Part shown: positions 30,452-41,693 of the stretch, one piece after another
How positions within the stretch are numbered: position 1 is the first letter of the stretch
Layout of the letters: each line of letters starts with the position of its first letter
Assembly (NCBI RefSeq): GCF_008806345.1
Contig: NZ_VZZJ01000007.1
Coordinates: 62,001-126,000, forward strand
DNA from: Methylobacterium planeticum
GTDB lineage: Bacteria; Pseudomonadota; Alphaproteobacteria; Rhizobiales; Beijerinckiaceae
Direction: 5' to 3'
DNA length: 64,000 nucleotides
Notes under the pieces: generated by a model
The model's input: only the letters and a program-made list of their open reading frames with translations
Database searches by the model: none
What the model was told of the DNA's origin: nothing
Program-made: the position numbers and the translations under genes

Positions 30452-31963
30452 CTACTTCCACTGGTCGAAGGCCCGCTGCATCTGCTGCGTGCCCGAATTT
30501 CCCTTCTCGAAGGTCAGGACGGCGCGCTGGCCCGTGGTGTAGCGCACCGCGAGGTCGAACCAGTTCTTGTGGAGCAGCAGGTCGGTGTTGCGGTCGATGT
30601 CGTTGCGCAGCGACGACAGGCCGATCAGGAACAGGTTCTCGCGCACGCGCACCGGCAGGCCGGAGACCGGCGAGCCGCGCCCGTTCTCGTCGTCCTTGGC
30701 CTGAAGCAGCCCGACATCCTGCACCGCCCGCTTCTCGCCCTCAGGCCCGGTATCCGTGAAGGCGAGCTTGATCGTGTGCGAGGCGGGAAGCGTCGCGTCG
30801 AGGTTGCGCTGGATCGTCATCGTCAGGGCGAGGCCCGCATCCGGGAACTCGACATTGGCTACGATGGCGGTCTCGAGGGGCTGCCCCTGCTCGCCGCTGA
30901 TGGCATCGAGCCGCCAGACGACCCTGCCCGCCGTGGTGGACGCCTGGTTGTTCTGGGCCGTGGTGTTCTCCTCGATCAGCACGGCCCGCTGGGCGACCGC
31001 GAGCTCCGCCTGCGAGAGTTGCGGCGGTGACGTCGGGGCAGGCGCGCTCGCGCCGCCCTGGTTCGGTGCGGCAGGGGTGGTGGGGGCCTGCTCGCCGCCG
31101 ACGCGGTCCGAGTACTTCGCGTCGCTGCCGTCGGCGGGCGCCCCCGCGGTCTCGGCGCCGCCCGTCTGCAGGTCGGTGGGCTTGTCGCGCAGGAGGAAGG
31201 CCGCGACCGCGATCAGGCCGATCACGACGGCCAGCACGCCCCCGACGAAGACGTTGCGCAGCATCCGCGAGCGACCGCCTCGGGGCGCCACGACGTCGAT
31301 CCGGGGCCGCTGGCGCCCGTTGGCGGGGTCGCCAACGCGGCCGGCGTCCTCCGCGGCCGCTTCCGGTGCCGCACCGTCCGCCGGCGCGGTCCCGCTGACG
31401 GTCGCCTCGGGGCCCGCGAAGGTCGGCGCCTTCGGCTTGCGGGGCGCGATGGCGATGGCGGGCTCGCGCTGCGGCTCGGGCTCCGGCAGGCCGATGGCCG
31501 CCGGGGAGGGGCCGAGGTTCGGCGGCGGCGCCGGCGGCAGGGCAGGCTCGGGCTTCGAGACGGCGGGCGCGACGGGCTCCGGCCTGCGGGGTTCGGGCTC
31601 GACCGGATCGGCCGGCTCCGGTTCGAACAGCCCGTCCTCCGGCTCCGGAGACGCCACCGGCTCGGGCGTCCGCGGGGGCTCCGGTGCCCGGGCGGGCTCC
31701 GCCGGCTTGACGGACGCTTGAGCCGTGACCGGCTCTGCGGCCGGGGCGGGCGCGCCGCCGTAATCGACCTCGAGCCGTGCGATGGCGGTGTCGAGCGCCC
31801 TGCTCTCGAGGTCGATGTCATCCTGCGAGAGGGGCGGCTCGAGCGAGCGGAGCTGGCCGATCAGGGCGCTGCGCGCGCGGTCGTACACCGCCTTGCGCAT
31901 GGCGGGGGAGCGGTCCGGCAGGGCGTCGAGCGCCCGCGCCAGCAACGGGTAGTAATCGGCCAT
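30452..31963 (-). CDS. Conserved single-pass membrane protein (503 aa)
   Basis: Starts MADYYPLLARALDALPDRSP with SALIGQLRSLEPPLSQDDID, an N-terminal motif I recall from many alphaproteobacterial proteins of unknown role. A long Pro/Glu-rich disordered stretch (about residues 75-220) leads to one membrane helix (VFVGGVLAVVIGLIAVAAFL, about 229-248). A C-terminal periplasmic domain of about 200 residues ends MQRAFDQWK. Function unknown; it lies downstream of purA on the same strand. Confidence 0.7.
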   Translation of the reverse strand: MADYYPLLARALDALPDRSPAMRKAVYDRARSALIGQLRSLEPPLSQDDIDLESRALDTAIARLEVDYGGAPAPAAEPVTAQASVKPAEPARAPEPPRTPEPVASPEPEDGLFEPEPADPVEPEPRRPEPVAPAVSKPEPALPPAPPPNLGPSPAAIGLPEPEPQREPAIAIAPRKPKAPTFAGPEATVSGTAPADGAAPEAAAEDAGRVGDPANGRQRPRIDVVAPRGGRSRMLRNVFVGGVLAVVIGLIAVAAFLLRDKPTDLQTGGAETAGAPADGSDAKYSDRVGGEQAPTTPAAPNQGGASAPAPTSPPQLSQAELAVAQRAVLIEENTTAQNNQASTTAGRVVWRLDAISGEQGQPLETAIVANVEFPDAGLALTMTIQRNLDATLPASHTIKLAFTDTGPEGEKRAVQDVGLLQAKDDENGRGSPVSGLPVRVRENLFLIGLSSLRNDIDRNTDLLLHKNWFDLAVRYTTGQRAVLTFEKGNSGTQQMQRAFDQWK

Positions 31964-32048
31964 CGTGCCTGGGTCCGCCCTCTTGCCGCCCCCTCAGCGC
32001 AGCAGCCCCGCCCGACGCGGGACGCCGCCGGACGAGGATTTCTCAGGC

Positions 32049-33341
32049 TCAGTCCTCGAAGGGATTGTGCATCAGGATGGTGTCGTCCCGCTCCGGTGAC
32101 GTCGAGAGCAAGGCGACGGGGGCACCGATCAATTCCTCGATGCGGCGCACGTACTTGATCGCCTGGGCCGGCAGCTCGGCCCAGGACCGGGCGCCCGCGG
32201 TGGTCTGCGACCAGCCCTCGATGATCTCGTAGATCGGCTCGACCTTCGCCTGCGCCGCCTGGTTGGCCGGGAGGTGGTCGAGGACCTCGCTGCCGAGGCG
32301 ATAGCCGGTGCAGACCTTGATGGTCTCGAACCCGTCGAGGATGTCGAGCTTCGTCAGCGCGATGCCGTCGATCCCCGAGGTCCGCACGGTCTGGCGCACC
32401 AGCACGGCGTCGAACCAGCCGCAGCGGCGCTTGCGCCCGGTATTGACGCCGAACTCGCGGCCCTTGGCACCGATGGTCTCGCCGACCTCGTCGAAGAGCT
32501 CGGTCGGGAAAGGGCCTTCGCCGACCCGCGTGGTATAGGCCTTGGCGATGCCGAGCACGTAGCCGATGGCCGACGGGCCCATCCCCGAGCCGGTGGCGGC
32601 CTGCGAGGCCACGATGTTCGAGGAGGTGACGAACGGGTAGGTGCCGTGATCGACGTCGAGGAGCGCACCCTGGGCGCCCTCGAACAGGATGCGCTTGCCG
32701 GCCCGGCGCTGGTCGTCGAGGAGGGCCCAGACCGCGTCCGCGTAGGGCAGGATCGTCGGGGCGATGGCCTTCAGCTCGGCGAGCAGCGCGCCCGCATCGA
32801 CCTCGTCGATGCCGAGGCCCCGGCGCAGCGCGTTGTGGTGGGTCAGCACCCGCTCGATCTTCGAGGGCAGGGTGCTCTCGTCGGCGAGATCCACCACCCG
32901 GATGGCGCGGCGCCCGACCTTGTCCTCGTAGGCCGGACCGATGCCGCGCTTCGTCGTGCCGATCTTGAGACCGGCATTGTTGGTCTCGCGGAAATGGTCG
33001 AGCTCGCGGTGCAGAGGCAGGATCAGCGTCGCGTTGTCGGCGATGCGCAGGGTCTTGGGCGAGATCTCGACGCCCTGCGCCTGGAGCCGGGCGATCTCGT
33101 CGACGAGGTGCCAGGGATCGACCACGACCCCGTTGCCGATGACGGACAGCTTGCCGCCGCGCACGACGCCCGAGGGCAGGAGCGCGAGCTTGTAGGTGAC
33201 ACCGTCGATGACGAGCGTATGGCCGGCATTGTGACCGCCCTGGAACCGGACGACCGTGTCCGCCTGCTCCGAGAGCCAGTCGACGATCTTGCCCTTGCCT
33301 TCGTCGCCCCATTGGGCGCCTACGACGACGACGTTCGCCAT
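32049..33341 (-). CDS. purA: Adenylosuccinate synthetase
   Basis: A 430-aa enzyme joining IMP and aspartate with GTP to give adenylosuccinate, the first AMP-specific step. The GTP loop QWGDEGKGK is near residue 10, HNAGHT lies at about 39-44, and [11 protein letters not shown] and the C-terminal nucleotide residues are intact. ATG 33341 fits the family; an ATG five codons upstream is also in frame. The partner gene purB lies 2 kb away on the same strand. Confidence 0.95.
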   Translation of the reverse strand: MANVVVVGAQWGDEGKGKIVDWLSEQADTVVRFQGGHNAGHTLVIDGVTYKLALLPSGVVRGGKLSVIGNGVVVDPWHLVDEIARLQAQGVEISPKTLRIADNATLILPLHRELDHFRETNNAGLKIGTTKRGIGPAYEDKVGRRAIRVVDLADESTLPSKIERVLTHHNALRRGLGIDEVDAGALLAELKAIAPTILPYADAVWALLDDQRRAGKRILFEGAQGALLDVDHGTYPFVTSSNIVASQAATGSGMGPSAIGYVLGIAKAYTTRVGEGPFPTELFDEVGETIGAKGREFGVNTGRKRRCGWFDAVLVRQTVRTSGIDGIALTKLDILDGFETIKVCTGYRLGSEVLDHLPANQAAQAKVEPIYEIIEGWSQTTAGARSWAELPAQAIKYVRRIEELIGAPVALLSTSPERDDTILMHNPFED

Positions 33342-33510
33342 TCGCTTAAAACCCATACCGATGTGCAGGACGGGTGCCCGGCCGGAGGCCTCAAGGTAAC
33401 CCGTTGTCGGATGGGTCTTTCCGCGATCCGGCCCTCAAAATCAAGCAAAGCGCCCGCGCCGGCCCCACGCGGCAGGGGACGGGCGGGTCGGGATGGCGCG
33501 GCGCTTCCGC

Positions 33511-33861
33511 CTACTTGGCTTCCGTGTTCGGGGCCTGTCCCGGCAATTCCCCCGGCTTGATCACCGGCATCGCGCCGGGATTGGGATCCGGCGGCTTCAC
33601 CACCATGCCGGGCGCGGCGTTGCCGGGCGGTGCTATGACCCCGTCGTTCTTCTGCAACTTGTCGCTGAGCGTCGTGTCGCCGTTCTGGCCCGTGCCGGCC
33701 CCGTCGTTCGGCCGCACCTTCTCGGGCGGCGTCTGGCTCTGCGACGGCAGGTTCGGGTCGGTGTCGCGGCCTCTCAGCGGCGCATCCGGCGATTGCGCAA
33801 GGGCCGCGGTGGCGCAGAGGCTCACGGCGAGCACCGCGAGCCCTGACAAGTGTTTCGGCAT
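33511..33861 (-). CDS. Secreted proline-rich hypothetical protein (116 aa)
   Basis: A signal peptide (MPKHLSGLAVLAVSLCATAA, cleaved near ALA-Q) precedes a polar, Pro/Gly/Asn-rich mature part with no cysteines. The composition suggests an unfolded periplasmic protein. GGGAGGTTCC directly precedes the ATG. No named family. Confidence 0.65.
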   Translation of the reverse strand: MPKHLSGLAVLAVSLCATAALAQSPDAPLRGRDTDPNLPSQSQTPPEKVRPNDGAGTGQNGDTTLSDKLQKNDGVIAPPGNAAPGMVVKPPDPNPGAMPVIKPGELPGQAPNTEAK

Positions 33862-33970
33862 CGGAACCTCCCTCTCGGACGCCTCTCAGTCCGAAAGGAA
33901 CCGTTGCCTGCGGAATCCGTTCCTGCGGGCTTCCGGCCGCGGCTCGGTGCAGGGTCCCGTTGGGGCCGGA

Positions 33971-34822
33971 TCAGGCGCCCCGCGCCATCCCGATATAGAG
34001 ATCGCGGAGCCGGCGGGTGAGCGGGCCGGGCTGGCCGGCCCCGATGGCCCGGTCGTCGAGGGCGATCACCGGCATCACGAAGGCCGAGGCGCTGGTGTAG
34101 AAGGCCTCCGCGGCCGCATAGGCCTCCTCCACGGAGAACAGGCGCTCCTCCACCGTCAGGTTCTCCTCGGACGCGAGGCGCAGGACCGCCGCGCGGGTGA
34201 TCCCGGGCAGGAGCGCGGTCGAGAGCGGGCGCGTCACGATCCGGCGATCCGTCGTCACGATGAAGGCGGTCGAGGAGGAGCCCTCGGTCACCGCCCCGTC
34301 CTCGACCATCCAGGCTTCGGCGACACCGGCCTGCGCGGCGGCCTGCTTGGCGAGAACCTGGGCCAGCAGTGCCACCGACTTGATGTCGCGCCGCTTCCAG
34401 CGGAGATCCTCGACCGTCACGACCTTGGCGCCGGTCTCGGCGAGCGGGTTGCCGATGATGGATTTCTTCTGCGTGAACATGACCACGCTCGGGGGTGTGT
34501 CCGCTGCCGGGAAGGCGAAGTCGCGCTCGGCCACGCCCCGCGTCACCTGCATGTAGACGAGTCCCTCCCGCAGGTCGTTGCGAGCGACGAGTTCCGTCTC
34601 GAGACGAATCCATGCGTCGGTCGGGTAGGGATTGCGGATCCCGATCTCGCCGAGGGAACGGTCGAGGCGCGCGAGATGCGCCTCGTTGTCCACGAGCCGC
34701 CCGTCGAGGATGGCGGAGACCTCGTAGATCCCGTCCGCGAACAGGAATCCGCGGTCCATGATCGGGATGCGGGCCTCCTCGAACGGAACGAAGCTGCCGT
34801 TGAGGTACACGGTGCGGGACAT
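33971..34822 (-). CDS. dat: Class IV PLP aminotransferase, probable D-amino-acid aminotransferase
   Basis: A 283-aa protein with the D-alanine aminotransferase layout: MDRGFLFADGIYEVSAILDG near residue 22, the PLP lysine in WKRRDIKSVALLAQVLAKQA (about 145), and the signature VTEGSSSTAFIV. It may make D-glutamate or D-alanine for peptidoglycan. Branched-chain aminotransferase activity cannot be excluded, but the chain is shorter than typical IlvE. GAGGAGAATCC lies before the ATG. Confidence 0.85.
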   Translation of the reverse strand: MSRTVYLNGSFVPFEEARIPIMDRGFLFADGIYEVSAILDGRLVDNEAHLARLDRSLGEIGIRNPYPTDAWIRLETELVARNDLREGLVYMQVTRGVAERDFAFPAADTPPSVVMFTQKKSIIGNPLAETGAKVVTVEDLRWKRRDIKSVALLAQVLAKQAAAQAGVAEAWMVEDGAVTEGSSSTAFIVTTDRRIVTRPLSTALLPGITRAAVLRLASEENLTVEERLFSVEEAYAAAEAFYTSASAFVMPVIALDDRAIGAGQPGPLTRRLRDLYIGMARGA

Positions 34823-35198
34823 GGATTCTCCTCGGAGCAGGGCTCGGCCGCGTGGGCCGGATCTTCCAAGCATCGGCGCCGGGGGCGGCGCAAGTGCGTT
34901 TGGTGACAACCGGGGCTGCGAGCCGTGCGGGGTGGAGAAGCGCCCGGGTGCAGGAATCGTGCAGGGTGCCCGGCGATGCCGCGGGCATGCGCCCGAAAGC
35001 CGGCCTCCGCCCGGCCCGGCTGCGCCCCGGCCTCGGCGACTCGGGCGCGCGGCCGTGGAACGCCGCCGTTGCGGGGCCTCGCTTGTAGCCGGGCCACCAC
35101 CGCATCCCCGTGGTGGACCGTGCCGCCTCGCCACGCGCCGGATGCCAGTCCCGCATCCGGCGGAAGCGGCCGGCGTCAAGCCGGCCCGCAGGTCCGGC
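34823..35198. other. 376-bp intergenic region
   Basis: Between the divergently placed 5' end of the aminotransferase gene and the 3' end of purB. No convincing gene, RNA or repeat was seen. Confidence 0.5.
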
Positions 35199-36509
35199 TC
35201 AGGCGTCGGAGCCGAAGACGCGCCGGAAGATCGTGTCCACGTGCTTGAAATGATAGCCGAGGTCGAAGCATTCCTCGATCTGCTCGGGCGTCAGGGCTGC
35301 CGTCACGTCCGAATCGGCCTTGAGCAGGGTCAGGAAATCGCCTTCGCCGCGCCAGACCGGCATCGCGTTGCGCTGGACCAGCCGGTAGGCATCCTCCCGC
35401 GAGACGCCGGCCTGCGTCAGCGCCAGCAGGACCCGCTGCGAGTGGACGAGCCCGCCGAGCCGGTCGAGGTTCTTCCGCATGTTGGCGGGGTAGATCAGCA
35501 GCTTGTCGATCACCCCCGTCAGGCGCGCCAGCGCGAAGTCGAGGGTGACGGTCGCGTCCGGCCCGATCATGCGCTCGACCGAGGAGTGCGAGATGTCCCG
35601 CTCGTGCCAGAGCGCCACGTTCTCCATCGCGGGCAGCGCGTAGGCCCGCACCATCCGGGCGAGGCCGGTCATGTTCTCGGTGAGCACGGGGTTGCGCTTA
35701 TGGGGCATCGCCGAGGAGCCCTTCTGGCCCTCCGAGAAGAACTCCTCCGCCTCGAGCACCTCGGTGCGCTGCAGGTGGCGGATCTCGATCGAGAGCCGTT
35801 CCACCGACGAGGCCACGACGCCGAGCGCCGCGAAGAACATGGCGTGGCGGTCGCGCGGGATCACCTGCGTCGAGACGGGCTCGGGCGTGAGGCCCATCTG
35901 CCTGGCGACGTATTCCTCCACCTGCGGGTCGATGTTGGCGAAGGTGCCGACCGCACCCGAGATCGCGCAGGTGGCGACCTCCTCGCGGGCCGCCACGAGC
36001 CGGGCGCGGTTGCGCGCGAACTCCGCGTAGGCCTGGGCGAGCTTGAGCCCGAAGGTGACGGGCTCGGCGTGGATGCCGTGCGAGCGGCCGATGGTCGGGG
36101 TCAGCTTGTGCTCGAAGGCCCGGCGCTTGATGGCGGCGAGCAGGGCGTCGACATCGGCGATCAGGATGTCGGCGGCGCGCACGAGCTGCACGTTGAGGCA
36201 GGTGTCGAGCACGTCGGACGAGGTCATGCCCTGGTGCACGAAGCGGGCTTCCGGCCCGACGATCTCGGCGAGATGCGTCAGGAAGGCGATGACGTCGTGC
36301 TTCGTGACCGCCTCGATCTCGTCGATGCGGGCAACGTCGAAGACCGCCTCGCGGCCCTTTTCCCAGACCGTGTCGGCGGCCTCCTTCGGCACCACGCCGA
36401 TCTCGGCGAGCGCGGTCGTGGCGTGAGCCTCGATCTCGAACCAGATGCGGAAGCGGGTCTCGGGCGACCAGATCGCCGTCATCGCGGGCCGGCTGTAACG
36501 GGGGATCAT
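35199..36509 (-). CDS. purB: Adenylosuccinate lyase
   Basis: A 436-aa fumarase-superfamily lyase. It splits adenylosuccinate and SAICAR, serving two purine steps. The signature [20 protein letters not shown] (about residues 262-281) holds the mobile catalytic serine. [14 protein letters not shown] and [13 protein letters not shown] provide the other active-site parts. It ends [20 protein letters not shown]. Single-gene unit. Confidence 0.95.
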   Translation of the reverse strand: MIPRYSRPAMTAIWSPETRFRIWFEIEAHATTALAEIGVVPKEAADTVWEKGREAVFDVARIDEIEAVTKHDVIAFLTHLAEIVGPEARFVHQGMTSSDVLDTCLNVQLVRAADILIADVDALLAAIKRRAFEHKLTPTIGRSHGIHAEPVTFGLKLAQAYAEFARNRARLVAAREEVATCAISGAVGTFANIDPQVEEYVARQMGLTPEPVSTQVIPRDRHAMFFAALGVVASSVERLSIEIRHLQRTEVLEAEEFFSEGQKGSSAMPHKRNPVLTENMTGLARMVRAYALPAMENVALWHERDISHSSVERMIGPDATVTLDFALARLTGVIDKLLIYPANMRKNLDRLGGLVHSQRVLLALTQAGVSREDAYRLVQRNAMPVWRGEGDFLTLLKADSDVTAALTPEQIEECFDLGYHFKHVDTIFRRVFGSDA

Positions 36510-36630
36510 CGGGCGCCTCGGGCTCTTGATGCGGTTCCAGGGTTGAGGGGGCGCCTAGCATGCGGCGCGGACCGGCTCAACGCGTGGCGACGCGGGCCGC
36601 TCGACGGCATGTTGCCTCCTCGACCGCTCC

Positions 36631-36873
36631 GACCAGCGCCCGGCCGAGCCGAACAACCCGGGCTTCGTCATCCTCTCGGGCAGGACCAAAACAATCCGGC
36701 TGCCGGGCTACGACCGCTTCGACCTCGGCCTGTTCCACGGGTTCAACGGATCGGTGCGGGCGCAGGTGAACAACGAGAACATCTTCGACCGGCGCTACAT
36801 CTGCATGGCCGACAACACCATCACGCCGGACGCGCCCCGCACGATCCGGGCGCAGATCATCGCGCGGTTTTGA
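36631..36873 (+). pseudogene. C-terminal remnant of a TonB-dependent siderophore receptor
   Basis: The frame ending at TGA 36871-36873 reads LPGYDRFDLGLFHGFNGSV, then RAQVNNENIFDRRYI and TPDAPRTIRAQIIARF. This is the last strands of a TonB-dependent outer-membrane barrel ending in the required aromatic residue. Only about 80 codons remain. No start codon, plug domain or TonB box lies upstream; the purB 5' region takes that place. It is a deletion relic, not a gene. Confidence 0.75.
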
Positions 36874-36883
36874 GGACAGACAT

Positions 36884-36909
36884 CCCGGCGCCTCGCGGGA
36901 GGCGCCGGG
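36884..36909. terminator. Strong hairpin downstream of bpt and the receptor remnant
   Basis: CCCGGCGCCTC and GAGGCGCCGGG form a perfect 11-bp stem with a 4-nt loop, 8 bp beyond the bpt stop. No T-run. It could end transcription from either side. Confidence 0.55.
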
Positions 36910-36916
36910 GCAGCCG

Positions 36917-37663
36917 TCACTCCACCCGGACCCAGCCCTGGGCGAGGAGCCGCTCCTGCGGGGTGAAGCGGGCCTTGTAATCCATCTTGCGGGAGCCCTC
37001 GACCCAGTAGCCGAGATACAGGTAGGGCAAGCCGAGGGCACGGGCGCGCCGGATGTGATCGAGGATCATGAAGGTGCCGAGAGAGCGGCTGGCGACGTCC
37101 GGATCGTAGAACGAGTAGACCATCGAGAGCCCGTCCGCGAGGACGTCCGTCAGGCACAGGGCGATGGGTGCGCCGGTGCCGCGCCCGTTGATGGCGGTGT
37201 CGGGGCCGCGCCGGCGGTAGGTCACGAGATGGGTGTCGACATGGCTGTCCTCGATCATCATGGCGTAGTCGAGCACGGTCATGTCGACCATGCCGCCGTC
37301 GCCGTGTCGGGCGTCGAGGTATCGGCGGAACAGCGCGTATTGCTCGGAGGCCGGCCGGTTGGTCTCCGGGTTGCCAACGATGTCGTCGTTGCGCTGGAGG
37401 ATGCGGCGCTGGCTCGCGGTCGGGCGGAAATCCTCCGCCACGACCCGGACCGAAACGCAGGCGCGGCAGGTTTCGCAGGCCGGCCGATAGGCGATCGTCT
37501 GCGAGCGGCGAAAACCGCCCTGTGTGAGGATTTCGTTGAGGTCGCGGGCGCGCCGCCCGACGAGGTGGGTGAACACCTTCCGCTCTTCCTGGCCCGGCAG
37601 GTAGGGGCAGGGCGATGGGGCGGTCAGGTAGAACTGCGGGGTATCGCGCGGGTGGCTCGTCAC
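36917..37663 (-). CDS. bpt: Aspartate/glutamate leucyltransferase (N-end rule)
   Basis: A 248-aa protein of the bacterial R-transferase family. It adds leucine from leucyl-tRNA to N-terminal Asp/Glu and so marks proteins for ClpAP. The N-terminal motif [19 protein letters not shown] and the Cys pair [15 protein letters not shown] are seen. The GNAT-like C-terminus reads [19 protein letters not shown]. Near RDD and hemB, as in rhizobia. Confidence 0.93.
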   Translation of the reverse strand: MTSHPRDTPQFYLTAPSPCPYLPGQEERKVFTHLVGRRARDLNEILTQGGFRRSQTIAYRPACETCRACVSVRVVAEDFRPTASQRRILQRNDDIVGNPETNRPASEQYALFRRYLDARHGDGGMVDMTVLDYAMMIEDSHVDTHLVTYRRRGPDTAINGRGTGAPIALCLTDVLADGLSMVYSFYDPDVASRSLGTFMILDHIRRARALGLPYLYLGYWVEGSRKMDYKARFTPQERLLAQGWVRVE

Positions 37664-37794
37664 GCTTCACGTTGCCTTCGGGGCCGGCGGCGCGGGAGCC
37701 CGCACCAGCCGGTGGAGTGTAGCGCCACCACGGCTCCGCTCAACTGCCTCGACACGCCCGCGCGCCAGAATTTCAGCGCGCGAAACCGTACGCT

Positions 37795-38280
37795 CTAGCT
37801 TCGCACAACTGCGAGACCGAGGAGCAGATCATGGCCGAGGCGACGGTCGCTGCGGGCGAATCCGAAGACGATGTCGACGAACCAGAGCAGGAAGGTCGAG
37901 ACCGCGACGTAGAAGAGCAGGGCGTGCACCGCCGCGGTGATGAAGTCGACCCGCCGGCCGCTCTCGGGCGCCACGACCCGCAGGCCCATCATCCGCATGC
38001 CGAGGGTGCTCTGGCGGGCGCCGCCGACCGTGATGGCGCTGTAGAGGACGCCGCTCGCGGGCAGAACGGCGAACAGCGTCCAGCCGAGTCCGAAGGTGAT
38101 CACCCCGAGCACCGCGATCGCGAGCCAGAGGAGGATCGAGAATCCGAAGATGAACAGGATATCGAGCAGATACGCGACCGTGCGCGCCCCGAGGCTGGCG
38201 CGCACCATCGGAACCGGCATCGGGGGCAAGTATCCGGGCGTGTCGAGACGCTCGGCGTAACCGGGCGGGGGGTTGAGCAT
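37795..38280 (-). CDS. RDD family membrane protein
   Basis: A 161-aa protein. An RDD-type domain with helices at about residues 38-60, 65-85 and 118-140. The Arg and Asp landmarks are in RASLGARTVAYLLDILFIFG and RSDRRLGHDLLLGL. Other RDD proteins act in Na+/H+ transport or are uncharacterised. An in-frame TTG at 38298 is not favoured. Confidence 0.85.
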   Translation of the reverse strand: MLNPPPGYAERLDTPGYLPPMPVPMVRASLGARTVAYLLDILFIFGFSILLWLAIAVLGVITFGLGWTLFAVLPASGVLYSAITVGGARQSTLGMRMMGLRVVAPESGRRVDFITAAVHALLFYVAVSTFLLWFVDIVFGFARSDRRLGHDLLLGLAVVRS

Positions 38281-38389
38281 GGCCGTCAGGTCCTGCAAGG
38301 CGAGGGGTCGCAGCGCCTGAGGTAGGTAGCCGCCTGCCCACCCTCAAGATGGCCGAGGCGCGCTCCGGGGCAACCGCGGCGCCGGTCGC

Positions 38390-39900
<1,511 letters not shown>

Positions 39901-40014
39901 TCACTTCGCAAATGGGGGCGAAACCCGCCCCGCCCGCGGCGCGGGGGCCGCCTCCGGTTGACGGCGGGGGGCCCGGCGGCATCTAACCGGCGCGCGATGG
40001 AAGAGATGCGGACC

Positions 40015-41076
40015 ATGACCGACGCGGCGCCCGGCGAGATCCTGTTCGAGCGGCGCGGGGCCCTCGGCCTCGTCACCCTGAACCGCCCGAAGGCCCTCAA
40101 TGCCCTCTCGCTCGGCATGATCCGGGCGATGCACGCGCAACTCGAAGCGTGGGAGAAGGACCCGGAGGTGACCCGCGTGGCCGTGCGCGGCACGGGGGGC
40201 CGGGCCTTCTGCGCGGGCGGCGACATCCGCCGCATCTACGACCATGCCCGCGCTGGGGACGAGCACGCGCTCTACGCCATGTGGCAGGCGGAGTACCACC
40301 TCGTCGCCTACGCGGCCCGCTTCCCCAAGCCCTACCTCTCGCTGATCGACGGCATCGTCATGGGCGGCGGCGTCGGCATCTCCGTGCACGGGGACGTGCG
40401 GATCGCCTCCGAGCGCTACGCCTTCGCGATGCCGGAGGTGGGCATCGGCTTCATCCCCGACGTCGGCACGACCCACCTGCTGCCGCGCCTGCCCGGATGG
40501 ACCGGGACCTACCTCGCGCTCACGGGCGCGCGGATCGGGCCGGGCGACGCGATGACGGCCGGCCTCGCCACCCACCATGCGCCCGCCGCCGATTTCGACG
40601 CGATTCTCGACGGCCTCGCGGGCGGCGGCGACATCGCGGAGCTTCTCGCGGCGCGCTCCGCTCCGGTACCGGCGACCGGGCCCCTCGTGGCGGAGCGCGG
40701 CCTGATCGACGATTGTTTCTCGGCGGAGAGCGTGACCGACATCCTCGGGCGCCTCGATGTCGCGGCTTCGGCCCATTCGAGCTTCGCGGCGGAGACCGCC
40801 GCGCTCCTTCGCACGCGCTCGCCCACGAGCCTGTGCCTCGCCCGGGAGCAGATGCGGCGCGGTCCCGGCCTCAGCCTGCCGGAGGCGATCCTGACGGAGT
40901 ATCGGCTGGTGACGCGAATCATGAAGGGGCACGATTTCTACGAGGGCGTCCGCGCCGTCCTCGTCGACAAGGACAACGCGCCGCGCTGGTGGCCCGCCAC
41001 CCTCGACGCGGTGGATCCCGCGGTGATCGCCGCGGCATTCGGGCCTGCCGATCAGGCCGAGCCGAGCTTCGCCTGA
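40015..41076 (+). CDS. 3-hydroxyisobutyryl-CoA hydrolase-like enoyl-CoA hydratase family protein
   Basis: About 353 aa, in the crotonase fold. The HIBCH subgroup features are visible: GRAFCAGGDIRRIYDHARAG, SLIDGIVMGGGVGISVHGDV and MPEVGIGFIPDVGTTHLLPR, plus an extended C-terminus FYEGVRAVLVDKDNAPRWWP. It would hydrolyse 3-hydroxyisobutyryl-CoA in valine breakdown. ATG 40015 has a GGAAGAG site; ATG 39997 and 40006 are alternatives. Divergent from hemB. Confidence 0.85.
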   Translation: MTDAAPGEILFERRGALGLVTLNRPKALNALSLGMIRAMHAQLEAWEKDPEVTRVAVRGTGGRAFCAGGDIRRIYDHARAGDEHALYAMWQAEYHLVAYAARFPKPYLSLIDGIVMGGGVGISVHGDVRIASERYAFAMPEVGIGFIPDVGTTHLLPRLPGWTGTYLALTGARIGPGDAMTAGLATHHAPAADFDAILDGLAGGGDIAELLAARSAPVPATGPLVAERGLIDDCFSAESVTDILGRLDVAASAHSSFAAETAALLRTRSPTSLCLAREQMRRGPGLSLPEAILTEYRLVTRIMKGHDFYEGVRAVLVDKDNAPRWWPATLDAVDPAVIAAAFGPADQAEPSFA

Positions 41077-41077
41077 G

Positions 41078-41530
41078 ATGCGCGGACCGTTGAAACTCGG
41101 ACGGGGCAGCGTCGGCGACCTGTCGAGCGACCGGATCGAACGCAGCGATGCCGCGCCCAGGACCACCTGGGACACGATGCTGGTCTGGTTCATGCGCATC
41201 ACGGCCCTCGCCTGGCTCGCCAAGGGCGTGCATGCCTGGGCGTCGATCCTCGACGTCCTGCCGGGGGCGCGCGCCTTCGAGACCGAGCCCGTCGGGCGCC
41301 AGACGGTGATCGTCTACTTCGCGGTCATCGACCTCACGGCCGCCGTGGGGCTCTGGCTGACGAGCGCGTGGGGTGGCGTGGTCTGGCTGCTCGCCGCCAC
41401 CTCGGCGCTGACACTCGCATTCCTGACGCCGCACCTGTTGCCGATGCCGCTGCCGTTGATCGGCGCGCAGGCAAGTATCATTGCGATCTACTTCATTTTA
41501 TCTTGGCTGGCGGCCCGCGAGATCCGGTAA
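41078..41530 (+). CDS. Four-helix membrane protein (DUF6163-like)
   Basis: A 150-aa protein starting directly after the hydrolase stop (1 bp). About four hydrophobic helices: AWLAKGVHAWASILDVLPG, IVYFAVIDLTAAVGLWLTS, GGVVWLLAATSALTLAFLT and IIAIYFILSWLAA. I recall such proteins beside ldtR-type regulators as DUF6163, not verified. Function unknown. Confidence 0.65.
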   Translation: MRGPLKLGRGSVGDLSSDRIERSDAAPRTTWDTMLVWFMRITALAWLAKGVHAWASILDVLPGARAFETEPVGRQTVIVYFAVIDLTAAVGLWLTSAWGGVVWLLAATSALTLAFLTPHLLPMPLPLIGAQASIIAIYFILSWLAAREIR

Positions 41531-41561
41531 ACGGAAGGTTACGAACATCGCTTCAGTTTGC

Positions 41562-41581
41562 ATTTACCTACAGAAGTAAAT
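41562..41581. promoter_or_regulatory. Inverted repeat in the ldtR promoter region
   Basis: ATTTAC (41562-41567) and GTAAAT (41576-41581) are perfect half-sites with an 8-nt spacer inside a locally AT-rich 160-bp stretch upstream of the MarR-family gene. It may be an autoregulatory operator. Confidence 0.45.
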
Positions 41582-41693
41582 CGAGAATTCATCCTGTCGC
41601 TTAAACCACCTTTCATTCCCCACCCGTAGGTTGGCTCCATAAGCGGCGCCGGAAACCAGCGAGACCGGCACAACAGATCGGGTGAGGCACAAG

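Noticed and set aside
34758..36980. 740-codon plus-strand frame over purB
   Set aside because: Antisense shadow of purB and the intergenic region; low-complexity composition.
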